38,354 nucleotides of DNA from Desulfobacterales bacterium. Its GTDB lineage: Bacteria > Desulfobacterota > Desulfobacteria > Desulfobacterales > JAOZSB01. The stretch spans positions 1-38,354 of the forward strand of contig JAOZSB010000005.1 of NCBI GenBank assembly GCA_029939895.1, in the 5' to 3' direction. The translations under genes and the position numbers were made by a program. The stretch's first letter is position 1. Every line of letters starts with the position of its first letter. Under the pieces are notes generated by a model, which was not told the origin of the DNA, searched no databases, and worked only from the letters and a program-made list of their open reading frames with translations. Of this stretch, positions 15,913-24,794 are shown piece after piece.

Positions 15913-17772
15913 ATGCGGTATATGAAATTGTTTTGTGTTATGGCTCTTTGCCTTTCTATCGGCTGTGCAACGCCCATTGGTACACGTGAAAAAGAGCCTG
16001 AAAAAATTTATCAGCAGCTTAATATCAATGCCCTGGCAAAGGGTGAGTATGGTTTGATTTCTCATAATGTTTTGCACAGGCATTATTTGCTGGAGAGGTT
16101 CAGCTATGAGCCAGAAGAGGTTATCAAACAGTTACATCAAAAAGTCAGTGAGGATGAACGGCGTGATTTGCTATTCGCTCTGGCGGAATTGAGCTACCTG
16201 ACAGCTGATACCATGGCCAGCGGGTTTGGTCGGCAGAAGCGTGCCAGGGCTATTAGGGCCCGTGCTTTTTTTCTGGTATCGGCGATTTACGCCTATCGTT
16301 ATCTGTTTGACGAGGACATTGAAACTCCGCCTAATCCATATGCGCGTCAGTTCCGGACAGCGTGTGATCTTTATAACAATGCCTTGGCCCGCGCATTTAC
16401 AATGGAAGACGGGAAGCTTGACTTGACCGAGGGGCTACTGCCGCTTCCAGAGGGTAACATCAAGATGAGTCTGGATGCATCTCAATTTTCCTGGGACCTT
16501 AATTTATTTGATGATCTTTGGTCGGCGGACAAGTTTGAAGTTTTCGGGCTTACGGTTCGCAACCGATTTGCCGGCATTGGTGCTCCGTTTATTGCAAGGG
16601 AAAGTGTCAAAGGGGACAGGATTCTTCGTCGGGAAGTACCAGGGACCATATTATTGCGACCAAAAAGAGTAGTTGTCACTACAGAAGATGGCGAAAAAAA
16701 GGAAACATATACTGCAACACTGGAAATATATTCCGCATTTGAGAACGATGAGGTTAAAATCAACAACAATACCGTCCCCCTGGAAAGGGACCTCACAGTC
16801 CAGCTGGCACACACCCTTGACCAGTCGCGTCTTTGGGATGTTGGGTTAGAACAGTTTATCTCTGGTGCCAGCCTTGTAAAAAGCGGAATTTATTATGAGG
16901 CGTTTCATCCTGATAAGATTCCAGTAGTGCTGGTTCATGGCACCATGAGCAGTCCTGTCTGGTGGGCTCAAATGCTCAACACCCTGCGGGCCGATCCAAT
17001 AATCAGTCAGTCTTATCAGTTCTGGTTTTACCTTTATGACAGCGGTAAGCCAACAAGCTTTTCTGCCAGGCACTTGCGAAAATCTATTATGGATACACTA
17101 AGGAAGGTCGATCCAGAGAGCAAAAGCCCAGCACTGGAACAAATGATTCTCATCGGTCATAGTCAGGGCGGGCTTTTGGCAAAGTTAAACGCTGTCGATA
17201 GAGGTGAACGTTTAATCAAAGCGGTTACTGGAAAAACACTAGACGAACTTGATTTGAACGATGCACAAGAGGAAGTTGTGCGGCGTGAGGCAATATGGAC
17301 CCCATTGCCCAATATTGAGCGTGTAGTATTTATTTCCACACCCCATCGAGGGAGTTTTCTTGCCATTAACTGGATTCGCAGATGGGTGAAGAAAATCGTC
17401 TCAATGCCTGGAGATATGCTAAAGCACAGTGCTTTGATGGTTCAGTCCTTTGCCAAATTGAAGCTTCCTGAAGAATGGAAAAATGCTATTTCCGTGACGA
17501 GCATTGACAGCATGTCTCCATCCAATCCTGGCTTGCAACTTCTGGCTGATATGCCCCTTGCAAAGGATATAACCGGACATTCGATTATCGCCATTAAAGG
17601 AGATGAAACCCCGCCAGATGGCGATGATGGTGTTGTCAAATATAAGAGTGCCCATCTGGATTATGTTGCATCTGAATTCATTGTGCGAAGTGGTCATTCC
17701 TGTCAAGGCCACCCACTTGTCATTGAAGAGGTGCGGCGTATACTTTATCAGCATTTAAAAGGGGATCATTGA
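15913..17772 (+). CDS. Lipoprotein alpha/beta-hydrolase (lipase/esterase-like)
   Basis: The 619-residue protein has a lipoprotein signal with lipobox LSIGC (Cys18). A helical N-terminal region (~30-150) and a mixed region (~150-320) precede an alpha/beta-hydrolase domain starting near residue 335 with PVVLVHGTMSSPVWW. That His-Gly is typical of the oxyanion-hole strand. The nucleophile is Ser417 in GHSQGG. The acid is probably an Asp in DGDDGVVK (~573), and the His is in the C-terminal SGHSCQGHP. The set resembles triacylglycerol-lipase or PGAP1-like esterases on a long outer-membrane or periplasmic lipoprotein. The natural substrate is unknown. Start choice between 15913 and 15922 (MKLFCVM) is uncertain, since neither has a strong ribosome-binding site. 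Confidence 0.87.
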   Translation: MRYMKLFCVMALCLSIGCATPIGTREKEPEKIYQQLNINALAKGEYGLISHNVLHRHYLLERFSYEPEEVIKQLHQKVSEDERRDLLFALAELSYLTADTMASGFGRQKRARAIRARAFFLVSAIYAYRYLFDEDIETPPNPYARQFRTACDLYNNALARAFTMEDGKLDLTEGLLPLPEGNIKMSLDASQFSWDLNLFDDLWSADKFEVFGLTVRNRFAGIGAPFIARESVKGDRILRREVPGTILLRPKRVVVTTEDGEKKETYTATLEIYSAFENDEVKINNNTVPLERDLTVQLAHTLDQSRLWDVGLEQFISGASLVKSGIYYEAFHPDKIPVVLVHGTMSSPVWWAQMLNTLRADPIISQSYQFWFYLYDSGKPTSFSARHLRKSIMDTLRKVDPESKSPALEQMILIGHSQGGLLAKLNAVDRGERLIKAVTGKTLDELDLNDAQEEVVRREAIWTPLPNIERVVFISTPHRGSFLAINWIRRWVKKIVSMPGDMLKHSALMVQSFAKLKLPEEWKNAISVTSIDSMSPSNPGLQLLADMPLAKDITGHSIIAIKGDETPPDGDDGVVKYKSAHLDYVASEFIVRSGHSCQGHPLVIEEVRRILYQHLKGDH

Positions 17773-17845
17773 ATCAGGGCATGATTATTTGTGCCATGGG
17801 TAAAGTGCGATTGGTGGCAAGGGGTGTCAGTTAATTTGGCAAAGG

Positions 17846-18328
17846 CTATATTGCATTTTCTGAAGTTACCTGCTCTATGCCTTTGTCAATTAATTCCTGA
17901 ATTTTTTCGGAATTAAAATTATGGCTGATAATAGAGTATTTTTCACTCATCAATGGTTTATGAATTCCCAGTGTCTCAATACCTTTACCTTTTTCATAAA
18001 CCGTTTCATATACCAGAACAACAATAGTCCCTGAAAGCTGACTTGTATTTATTTTGGAGTTAATGTTCCAGGATTGAAGGTTATAGCTTTTCAGGTTTCC
18101 CAATGCGCTGTTAACAAGGTTTGTGATGTTACCCCATTTTTTTTTGCTGGTATTTTTCCAGAAAAGATCAGAGTAATGCTGGCTCGATGATACAGTATTT
18201 TTTTCTATTCTTTCTTTAAATAGCGACTGGGCAACCTTTTCAGCTTCTCCCTTTCCTTTTACCATGCCGCATGCCAGCAGGGACGAAAAAAGAAGCATGA
18301 AAGCAATTTTAAATACTATTTTTTTCAT
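17846..18328 (-). CDS. Small lipoprotein of unknown function
   Basis: The 160-residue protein has a clear lipoprotein signal (SLLAC, Cys20). The mature part is about 140 residues and has a helix-rich start (KGEAEKVAQSLFKERIEKN) and then beta-type alternation (LSGTIVVLVYETVYEKGKG). The layout resembles small lipoproteins with a cystatin/NTF2-like fold such as DUF4019 proteins, but that match is only an impression. A GGAG ribosome-binding site precedes the ATG. It converges with the lipase-like gene. Confidence 0.75.
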   Translation of the reverse strand: MKKIVFKIAFMLLFSSLLACGMVKGKGEAEKVAQSLFKERIEKNTVSSSQHYSDLFWKNTSKKKWGNITNLVNSALGNLKSYNLQSWNINSKINTSQLSGTIVVLVYETVYEKGKGIETLGIHKPLMSEKYSIISHNFNSEKIQELIDKGIEQVTSENAI

Positions 18329-18565
18329 TTTTTACTCCATAAATGAGGTTGGACAATAAACAGTTCAAATGCTGCGAATATATTGCAAAATCGCATTAAA
18401 AGCAAATTTGTGAATAATAATAAAAAATGAATTAGTCAGGTAAAACATTGTCATTGATTATATACAGGAATTCATGCAAAAGTAAACTGAAAATGATAAA
18501 TAGATTTTGACATTCTGGTTTAATTATTTCAAAAGATAATGCAAATTTTGCGATGTAATTATGGC

Positions 18566-18579
18566 AAACGTAATCGTTT
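18566..18579. promoter_or_regulatory. Operator-like inverted repeat AAACG-N4-CGTTT upstream of the RND promoter
   Basis: A perfect 5-bp inverted repeat with spacer TAAT lies 16 bp upstream of the -35 box. An outer G...C pair flanks it. Efflux operons are often controlled by TetR-like repressors at such sites; no regulator gene is in the window. Confidence 0.4.
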
Positions 18580-18595
18580 ACAAGAGCCTTTCAAT

Positions 18596-18624
18596 TTGAT
18601 AGCACAAAGCTATTAAGCTACAAT
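18596..18624 (+). promoter_or_regulatory. Sigma-70-type promoter of the RND efflux operon
   Basis: TTGATA (18596-18601), a 17-bp spacer and TACAAT (18619-18624). The predicted start near 18631 gives a leader of about 100 nt. Confidence 0.6.
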
Positions 18625-18645
18625 GAAGAATTTTTTATGTGAAAT

Positions 18646-18659
18646 TGTACAAGAGTACA
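18646..18659. promoter_or_regulatory. Operator-like inverted repeat TGTAC-N4-GTACA downstream of the RND promoter
   Basis: A perfect 5-bp inverted repeat with spacer AAGA lies about 15 nt after the predicted start, a position where a bound repressor would block elongation. The sequence differs from the upstream repeat, so two different regulators are possible. Chance occurrence cannot be excluded. Confidence 0.35.
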
Positions 18660-18729
18660 CTGCTACACTGAGTTTACGTATACTGGTGGTCGAAAAGAAA
18701 AATTTATATAAACAGAAGGTTATCATATT

Positions 18730-20307
18730 ATGGAAAATTCTGGCAATGATTCACAGCAAACAGGTGCGATAGACAAGGCTGGGGTCTTTATTGATAAGTG
18801 GAAAGCTGATGCTCCGGGGGAGCTTGAAAAGGCAAAGGTTGAGATGAAGCAATGGATAAAGGGCATCCCCAGGCCGTGGTATATTACGATTTGTATTGTG
18901 GCTGCAACGGTGCTTGTGATGGCTTACGGCAGTTTAAGAGAAGAAGCTGAACCAGTTATTACTGAAAAGAAAATGACTAATGTTGAAGTCATGACCATTC
19001 AAACCGAAGAATTCATTGAATCGTTAACATTGCCGGCCATAATAAATGCTGACCGTGTTGCCACGGTAAAGGCTGAATTTTCTGGGAATTTGGAAAAGTG
19101 GTTTTTCCCGGAAGGTGGCCCTGTTGAAATGGGTGACGTAATAGCAGAAATTGATACTCAAGCCCTCCGTTTAAATAAGAAGGAGCTTGAAGCCGCACTT
19201 GAAACAGCATCCCAGAATGTAAATTTAGGTCATATCAAAAAAGAAAGTGCTTTGGTGAGCCTGACAAATAGTCAAAAAAACTTGAAAATTCAAGAAATCT
19301 CATTGGAGTCAGCAGAATCAAATCATAAACTGGCAAAAAAGCAGTTTAACAGGGTTAAAAGATTAGCAAAAAAGAAAGTTAATACACTCTCTCAATTAGA
19401 TGATGCTCAAAATGCATTGACCCAGGCAGAATTGTCAGTTTTTCGGGCAAAGCAAAATCTTAACAGTGCCAGCCTTGGAATTAGGTCTGCTGAGTTGGCG
19501 ATCAAGGAAGCGACAGCCGGAATAACTCTTGCCAATTCAAAAATTGCAGAACTTAAAGCCTCGATTGATCTGCTTGAATATAGAATCGGAAAAGGAAAAC
19601 TTATAGCCCCATTCTCAGGACGACTTGAAGAATACCTGGTTCAGCCTGGAGAATTGGTCTCGTCTGGTACGCCAGTTGCCATTATATATGATCTAAAAAT
19701 TTTACGGGTATCAGTTAATGTTCCTGATCGTTATGTCGCTTTTCTGGATCCTACAAACGAAGGTGCAAAGGAGTTTATCAGGAAAAATATGCAGGGTGCT
19801 GAACTGCGGATCAGGCCAAAGCTTATAATTCCAGGATTGCCCAAATTAACCGGCGGAGCAGAAGCTGGTGTTGAGCTTGATGCGGAAATCGCCCGTATAG
19901 CGCAGGCCTCTGATCCTGAAAGTAATACTTTCACAGTTGAACTTAAATTGCCGAATCCATTTGGAGCATTAAAGCATGGGTTAATTGTGCGAAGCAGGAT
20001 TGAATACTTATACTATCCCAATGCTGTAACTATTCCAGTTAAATCTATCCAGGTAACAGATATAGGGCCTCAAGTGCTTGTGGTCGAAGAAAGTGATGGC
20101 TCAAAAATTGTAAAATCTAAAAATATTGAGCCAATTTCAATACACGGAAGTAATGTGCTGGTTCAGGCAGGCCTGGTTCAAGGGGACCGATTAATTGTAG
20201 CTGGCTGGAAGGGCCTTGTTGGTGGTGAAAAGGTAAATATTCTTGTGGATGATGGAAAATTTATAAAGCCAGAGTTTGATAACGAACCAGAATCAGATGA
20301 AAAATAA
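18730..20307 (+). CDS. RND efflux periplasmic adaptor (HlyD/MFP family)
   Basis: This is the adaptor that would link the inner-membrane pump encoded next to an outer-membrane channel. The 525-residue protein has an unusual ~48-residue cytoplasmic N-terminus rich in charge, then a membrane helix (~50-67). A lipoyl/barrel-sandwich half follows (~105-150, VKAEFSGNLEKWFFPEGGPV), then a long alpha-hairpin coiled coil (~150-280, many Ala/Lys/Leu heptads). The second lipoyl half is around LIAPFSGRLEEYLVQPGELV, followed by beta-barrel and membrane-proximal domains. Most RND adaptors are 370-420 residues and start at a signal peptide or lipobox, so the extra N-terminus and barrel insertions are notable. 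Only 90 bp separates it from the pump gene. No TolC-like gene is in the window. Confidence 0.9.
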   Translation: MENSGNDSQQTGAIDKAGVFIDKWKADAPGELEKAKVEMKQWIKGIPRPWYITICIVAATVLVMAYGSLREEAEPVITEKKMTNVEVMTIQTEEFIESLTLPAIINADRVATVKAEFSGNLEKWFFPEGGPVEMGDVIAEIDTQALRLNKKELEAALETASQNVNLGHIKKESALVSLTNSQKNLKIQEISLESAESNHKLAKKQFNRVKRLAKKKVNTLSQLDDAQNALTQAELSVFRAKQNLNSASLGIRSAELAIKEATAGITLANSKIAELKASIDLLEYRIGKGKLIAPFSGRLEEYLVQPGELVSSGTPVAIIYDLKILRVSVNVPDRYVAFLDPTNEGAKEFIRKNMQGAELRIRPKLIIPGLPKLTGGAEAGVELDAEIARIAQASDPESNTFTVELKLPNPFGALKHGLIVRSRIEYLYYPNAVTIPVKSIQVTDIGPQVLVVEESDGSKIVKSKNIEPISIHGSNVLVQAGLVQGDRLIVAGWKGLVGGEKVNILVDDGKFIKPEFDNEPESDEK

Positions 20308-20397
20308 AGACAAATAACCATATCTTTCATGACCTGATAAAGAAAAGTAAATATGAAAATTCAAGTTTGTGAATACGAAAAATAAAGGAATAATGAA

Positions 20398-23300
20398 TTG
20401 TTAATAACGAAGTTCTCAATAAAACATTTTATGGCAGTTTTGGTAATGTGCTTGGGAATTATGATCGCCGGGTCTAAGATTTATAAAGAGATGCCCCGGG
20501 AAAATTTTCCAGATATCAGGATTCCGGTTATTTTAGTGACAACCATGATGACAGGAGCAAACCCCACTGATGTGGAAATCTCTATTACAATTCCCATGGA
20601 AACTGACTTGGAGGGCATTGAAGGTTTAAAGAAGTTAAAAAGTACTTCTTCTGAGGGAATGTCTGTAATTTCCCTTGAGTTTGATCCAAGTGTTAAAACC
20701 GAGGTGGCACTTTCCCGCGTTAGGGATGGAGTCGATAAAGCAAAAGCAAATATTCCTGATGATGTTGATGAACCTGTAATTAAGGAGTTTTCCCTGTCGG
20801 GTGATGTGCCTGTTGTTGTACTAAGTCTTGTGGGTAAAGAAAATGTTTCGCTTTCCCAGTTATATGAGCTGGCTGAAAAAATTGAAGATGTACTCGAACG
20901 GATTCCCGGTGTGCTGGGAGTAGAGTTGCGCGGAGGCAGGGACAGGGTTATCCTGATTGAAGTAGACCCTGAACGGATGCACTATTACAAAATTAACATG
21001 ACTCAGATTCAACAGGTTCTTGCTGGTACAAACAGAAATGTCAGTGCCGGGGCATCCGAGGGGACAACGAATCGAATTGTGATGAGGGCACCTGGAGAAT
21101 TTCAGACACCTGGAGAGATTTTTAGTCTGGTGATTGCAACATCAAGTGATGGTACTCCGCTTTATATGCGTGATCTTGCAAATGTCCGGTATAGCTTTGA
21201 AGATGAGAAATCACGGGCGCGACATTATGATTTTACTGCGGCTGATGGTGAATCCTCCATTGATAAATATATTGCACCAGAAAAATCCGTCAGCATTGAA
21301 ATAATGAAAAAATCTGGTGATAACCTTTTGGCCCTGACAGATGCAGTCGAAGAAACCATCAAAGACCTTGGGCTTTCAGAAGATGTTGATATTATCAAAT
21401 CCCTTGACATGAGCAAGGAGGTCAGGGATATGCTTGCAGATTTGGAAAACGGAATCGGTACATCACTTATTCTGGTGCTGATAGTTATTTTTATCGGGCT
21501 TGGCGCAAGAAATGCCGTCCTTGTAGCTATGGCGATTCCATTTTCAATGCTTCTTTCCATGGTTTTTCTTTCCTTGTTTGATTTTACACTCAATATGATG
21601 GTGCTGTATTCCTTAATAATGGCACTTGGAATGCTGGTCGATAATGCGATTGTAATTGTGGAAAATATTTACAGGCATTTCTCCACAGGACTTTCCAGAG
21701 CAAAGGCCGCATTGCTCGGCACTTCCGAAGTTGCATGGCCAGTTATTGCTTCAACTGCAACAACAGTGGGAGCATTTTTCCCTATGATATTCTGGCCCGG
21801 TACGATGGGATCATTCATGGGTTATCTACCCAAGACAGTTATTACTGTTCTTCTCAGCTCTCTTTTTGTAGCGCTGGTTATCAATCCTACCTTGTGTTCT
21901 CTTTTGATGAGAAGGAAGAAGGAAGATGATGCTCAACCCGGTGATTGGGAAGATGGACAAATAGTTGAACAAGTCGATGAACCGTCAGGTGAAAAGGCTC
22001 TGGGGACGGTAGAAGGGCAACCAGGAGTCCAGGGGGGCATTTCCGAGTCTGAAATACCATCCTATCCTCTGGTCATTGCCTATGGCCGCTGGTTGAAATA
22101 CGTGCTTGATCGGCCCTATTGGACGCTCACCACCGCAGGGAGCCTCCTGATTTTTTCAATGGTATTTTACGGTGTATTTGGGGCGGGAACAGAGTTTTTC
22201 CCAACCCTGGACCCGAGTATAATTGAATGCAAAATAAAACCCCCGGAAGGTGTAAGTCTTGAAGAAGCAGACCGCTTGAGTGCACAACTTGAAGCTCGTC
22301 TTTTTGGTAAACCAGGCAGCGGTTATGATAAACCAATAAAGAACCTGAAAGCTGCAAGCGTTGCAATATCAATAGGGGAAGCCCCTGTTAATGCGCGTAT
22401 TCAGTTTGTTGATCGTGATTTGCGGGAAGAAAAAACATCAACAACAGTTTTAGAGATGAGAAACCGAATTGAAGGTCTTGATGCTGGTGGCAACCGCATT
22501 ACATATCCCCTCTATGGCGCTGAATATGATGTTGTAACGCCTACTGACGGGCCATCATCTGGGAAGCCTGTTTCTGTCGATATTTATGGGGATGATTTGA
22601 ACCAGATGGCCTATGTCATTGCTGACATGAAGGCTCTGATGAGTGAAACCGAAGGTGTAGCAAAACCAACAGATGATGCAGCTACGTCTCAGCCGACCCT
22701 TGAATGGAGAATTGATGGTGCAAGGGCCGGGATGTTCGGGCTTGACCAGGGAACTGTGGCTAATTTTCTGCAATTAGCTGTGGGTGGTATCAGGAGCGGT
22801 TCCTTTGGGCATGGTGATGATGAGCAGGATATCCTGTTGCGGATGCCGGAATTCTATCACATGTCAACAACGCAATTGGTAAATATTACGATTCCCACAC
22901 CCACTGGCAGTTCACTCCCCCTGGCATCCATTGCATCGGCAACACTTGTACCAGGGCCGGTCTCAATAAAACATGATGACAGAAAAAGGGTATTGAATGC
23001 AGGCGCAGAAGTACAACCGTGGATCAGGGCTGATGCTGATGTCCGGGCAAAATTTCAGAAAAAAGTTGAAAAATATCCTTTCCCTCCAGGAATTACATAC
23101 AATTTTGGCGGAACTGCTGAGGATCAGAAAGAATCAGAAGAATTTCTTGTGCTGGCATTTTTAATGGCCCTCTTTATTATGGGTACTGTTTTGGTGGTGC
23201 AGTTTAATTCGATTCTGATTCCCATGATAATTTTTGCATCTATTGTTTTATCGCTTATAGGGGTATTTGCCGGTCTCATTGTGTTTAATCTGCCCTTTGG

Positions 23301-23721
23301 GATAATCATGAGTGGGATAGGGGTGATAAGTCTTGCTGGAGTGGTTGTAAATAACGCTATTGTTCTTCTTGACGCAATCAGGCAATTACAGGAACGGGGC
23401 CTTGAAGTATATGACGCAGTTATAACCGCCGGCATGATTAGGTTCAGGCCAGTCTTGCTGACGGCTATTACTACAATTTTAGGTCTTGCACCTATGGCAT
23501 TTAAATTAAATCTCGATTTTATAAATCTGTCATACCAGTACGACACTGAATCATCCCAGTACTGGCAGTCCATGGCAGTGGCAATTATCTTCGGCCTGCT
23601 GCTCTCAACCCTTTTGACGCTCGGTGTGGTGCCGACATTATATGTTATTTATGATCGTTACAAAAAGTGGTTGCTGTCAAAATGGAAAGGACAGAAAGGA
23701 CTTGACCTCAATGTCGGTTAA
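20398..23721 (+). CDS. RND-family efflux pump (AcrB/MexB-like permease)
   Basis: The 1107-residue protein is a full RND transporter: helix 1 (FMAVLVMCLGIMIAG), a large periplasmic loop, helices 2-6, a second large loop, and helices 8-12. The helix-4 proton-relay Asp is present in GMLVDNAIVIVEN (D415). The start is a TTG at 20398 with an AAAGGA ribosome-binding site 8 nt upstream; the nearby ATG at 20393 is out of frame. A long acidic cytoplasmic linker (~505-560, GDWEDGQIVEQVDEPSGE) joins the two halves, longer than in AcrB. The early IKEFSLSGDVPVVVLSLVG resembles the multidrug rather than the metal (CusA) branch. Substrate unknown. Confidence 0.93.
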   Translation: MLITKFSIKHFMAVLVMCLGIMIAGSKIYKEMPRENFPDIRIPVILVTTMMTGANPTDVEISITIPMETDLEGIEGLKKLKSTSSEGMSVISLEFDPSVKTEVALSRVRDGVDKAKANIPDDVDEPVIKEFSLSGDVPVVVLSLVGKENVSLSQLYELAEKIEDVLERIPGVLGVELRGGRDRVILIEVDPERMHYYKINMTQIQQVLAGTNRNVSAGASEGTTNRIVMRAPGEFQTPGEIFSLVIATSSDGTPLYMRDLANVRYSFEDEKSRARHYDFTAADGESSIDKYIAPEKSVSIEIMKKSGDNLLALTDAVEETIKDLGLSEDVDIIKSLDMSKEVRDMLADLENGIGTSLILVLIVIFIGLGARNAVLVAMAIPFSMLLSMVFLSLFDFTLNMMVLYSLIMALGMLVDNAIVIVENIYRHFSTGLSRAKAALLGTSEVAWPVIASTATTVGAFFPMIFWPGTMGSFMGYLPKTVITVLLSSLFVALVINPTLCSLLMRRKKEDDAQPGDWEDGQIVEQVDEPSGEKALGTVEGQPGVQGGISESEIPSYPLVIAYGRWLKYVLDRPYWTLTTAGSLLIFSMVFYGVFGAGTEFFPTLDPSIIECKIKPPEGVSLEEADRLSAQLEARLFGKPGSGYDKPIKNLKAASVAISIGEAPVNARIQFVDRDLREEKTSTTVLEMRNRIEGLDAGGNRITYPLYGAEYDVVTPTDGPSSGKPVSVDIYGDDLNQMAYVIADMKALMSETEGVAKPTDDAATSQPTLEWRIDGARAGMFGLDQGTVANFLQLAVGGIRSGSFGHGDDEQDILLRMPEFYHMSTTQLVNITIPTPTGSSLPLASIASATLVPGPVSIKHDDRKRVLNAGAEVQPWIRADADVRAKFQKKVEKYPFPPGITYNFGGTAEDQKESEEFLVLAFLMALFIMGTVLVVQFNSILIPMIIFASIVLSLIGVFAGLIVFNLPFGIIMSGIGVISLAGVVVNNAIVLLDAIRQLQERGLEVYDAVITAGMIRFRPVLLTAITTILGLAPMAFKLNLDFINLSYQYDTESSQYWQSMAVAIIFGLLLSTLLTLGVVPTLYVIYDRYKKWLLSKWKGQKGLDLNVG

Positions 23722-23744
23722 ATCGAGGTTTTGTTGATTATTCA

Positions 23745-23781
23745 AAGCAATGAGCTTACATTTTTGTGTCAATCATTGCTT
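23745..23781. repeat. 9-bp perfect inverted repeat after the RND gene
   Basis: AAGCAATGA (23745-23753) and TCATTGCTT (23773-23781) form a 9-bp stem with a 19-nt loop shortly after the pump's stop codon. There is no T run, so it is not a standard terminator; it may protect the 3' end or terminate weakly. The following ~240 bp up to the dsr promoter show no gene. Confidence 0.5.
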
Positions 23782-24024
23782 GCCTATCTACCCTCGTTTA
23801 TATTGGGGCTGCTGTTTTCCTCGCCAGTCCACCGCAAGCCGGTGTTGATTTTAAACCGGGCCAGATAACTAATCGCTTCCGGGTTGGGAATTTATTGAGG
23901 TTTTTAAAAATGAAGAATTTTGATCGGATCTTTAAACTTTAAATAATTGAGTGGCTTGAATCAATTAATCCAGAATTACACAAGCTAAAGTTTTGCCCTC
24001 AAGCACTTTTTTCACTATTTATAC

Positions 24025-24054
24025 TTGACAGGAAGGGGTGTTTTTTTTTATACA
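24025..24054 (+). promoter_or_regulatory. Sigma-70-type promoter of the dsrMKJOP operon
   Basis: TTGACA (24025-24030), an 18-bp spacer and TATACA (24049-24054). It lies in an imperfect inverted repeat (AAGGGGTGT / ACAACCCCTT) spanning the spacer and -10, which could also be an operator. The leader to the first gene is about 90 nt. Confidence 0.6.
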
Positions 24055-24151
24055 ACCCCTTTGGATTTGTAGGCGAAGGGCAGTATGCCCATTGTTTTAA
24101 GATTATAATTAAAAATATTGTTAAGCATAAGGTGCTGAATATAGGGGCGAT

Positions 24152-24682
24152 ATGAGTTTAATTAGTGTTTTGGAACAACAAAAAGCAAAGATTGTCAAGA
24201 AATGGTTTGATGATATTGCTTCAACATATCCAATCGATACGTCCCGCTTTATGCTCTCCAATAGCGACCCCTTTGCAAACCCTGTAGGAAACACATTCAA
24301 TAAATCCCTTGCTTCGATTTTTGACGAGTTGATAGGTAGTCTGGACAGAGAAACTGTTTTATCATTTCTCGACCCTGTTATCAAGATTCGTGCAGTCCAG
24401 GCGTTCACGCCAGCCCAGGCAATAGGGTTTGTTTTTTTGCTCAAACAGGTAGTGCGGGGCTTCCTAAAAAAGGAAATTGCTGCGGACCCGAAAATTCTTG
24501 AAGAACTCCTTGAATTTGAAATCAAAATTGATGAGATAGGCCTGCTGGCTTTCAACAGCTATATGAACTGCCGGGAAAAGATTTTCGATTTAAAGGCCAA
24601 TGAGATGAGAAATACTACGTACAAGGCTTTCAAAAGGGCGGGTCTTGTGCAGGATGAAGAAGGAACAGCGACAACATCATAG
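24152..24682 (+). CDS. RsbRD_N-domain protein leading the dsr operon
   Basis: The 176-residue protein is all-helical and matches the N-terminal domain of RsbR/RsbRD regulators: an N-terminal QQKAKIVKKWFDDIASTYP and a middle RAVQAFTPAQAIGFVFLLKQVVRGFL. RsbR proteins sense signals for stressosome-type control, but this one has no STAS domain. Genes of this kind are known directly upstream of dsrM in sulfate reducers; their function is untested as far as I know. It is 112 bp before dsrM and downstream of the only promoter seen, so it is probably cotranscribed. A role as a regulatory or assembly partner of the Dsr complex is inference. Confidence 0.8.
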   Translation: MSLISVLEQQKAKIVKKWFDDIASTYPIDTSRFMLSNSDPFANPVGNTFNKSLASIFDELIGSLDRETVLSFLDPVIKIRAVQAFTPAQAIGFVFLLKQVVRGFLKKEIAADPKILEELLEFEIKIDEIGLLAFNSYMNCREKIFDLKANEMRNTTYKAFKRAGLVQDEEGTATTS

Positions 24683-24794
24683 CAGGATTTATGATTTTGG
24701 ATTTCAAAAAAGATCTGAAATCAAAAAAAAATATCAGTATTTTTTAGATTTTACCGCAAATGCGGGATATAACTTTATTGAGAGGAAATTCTAT

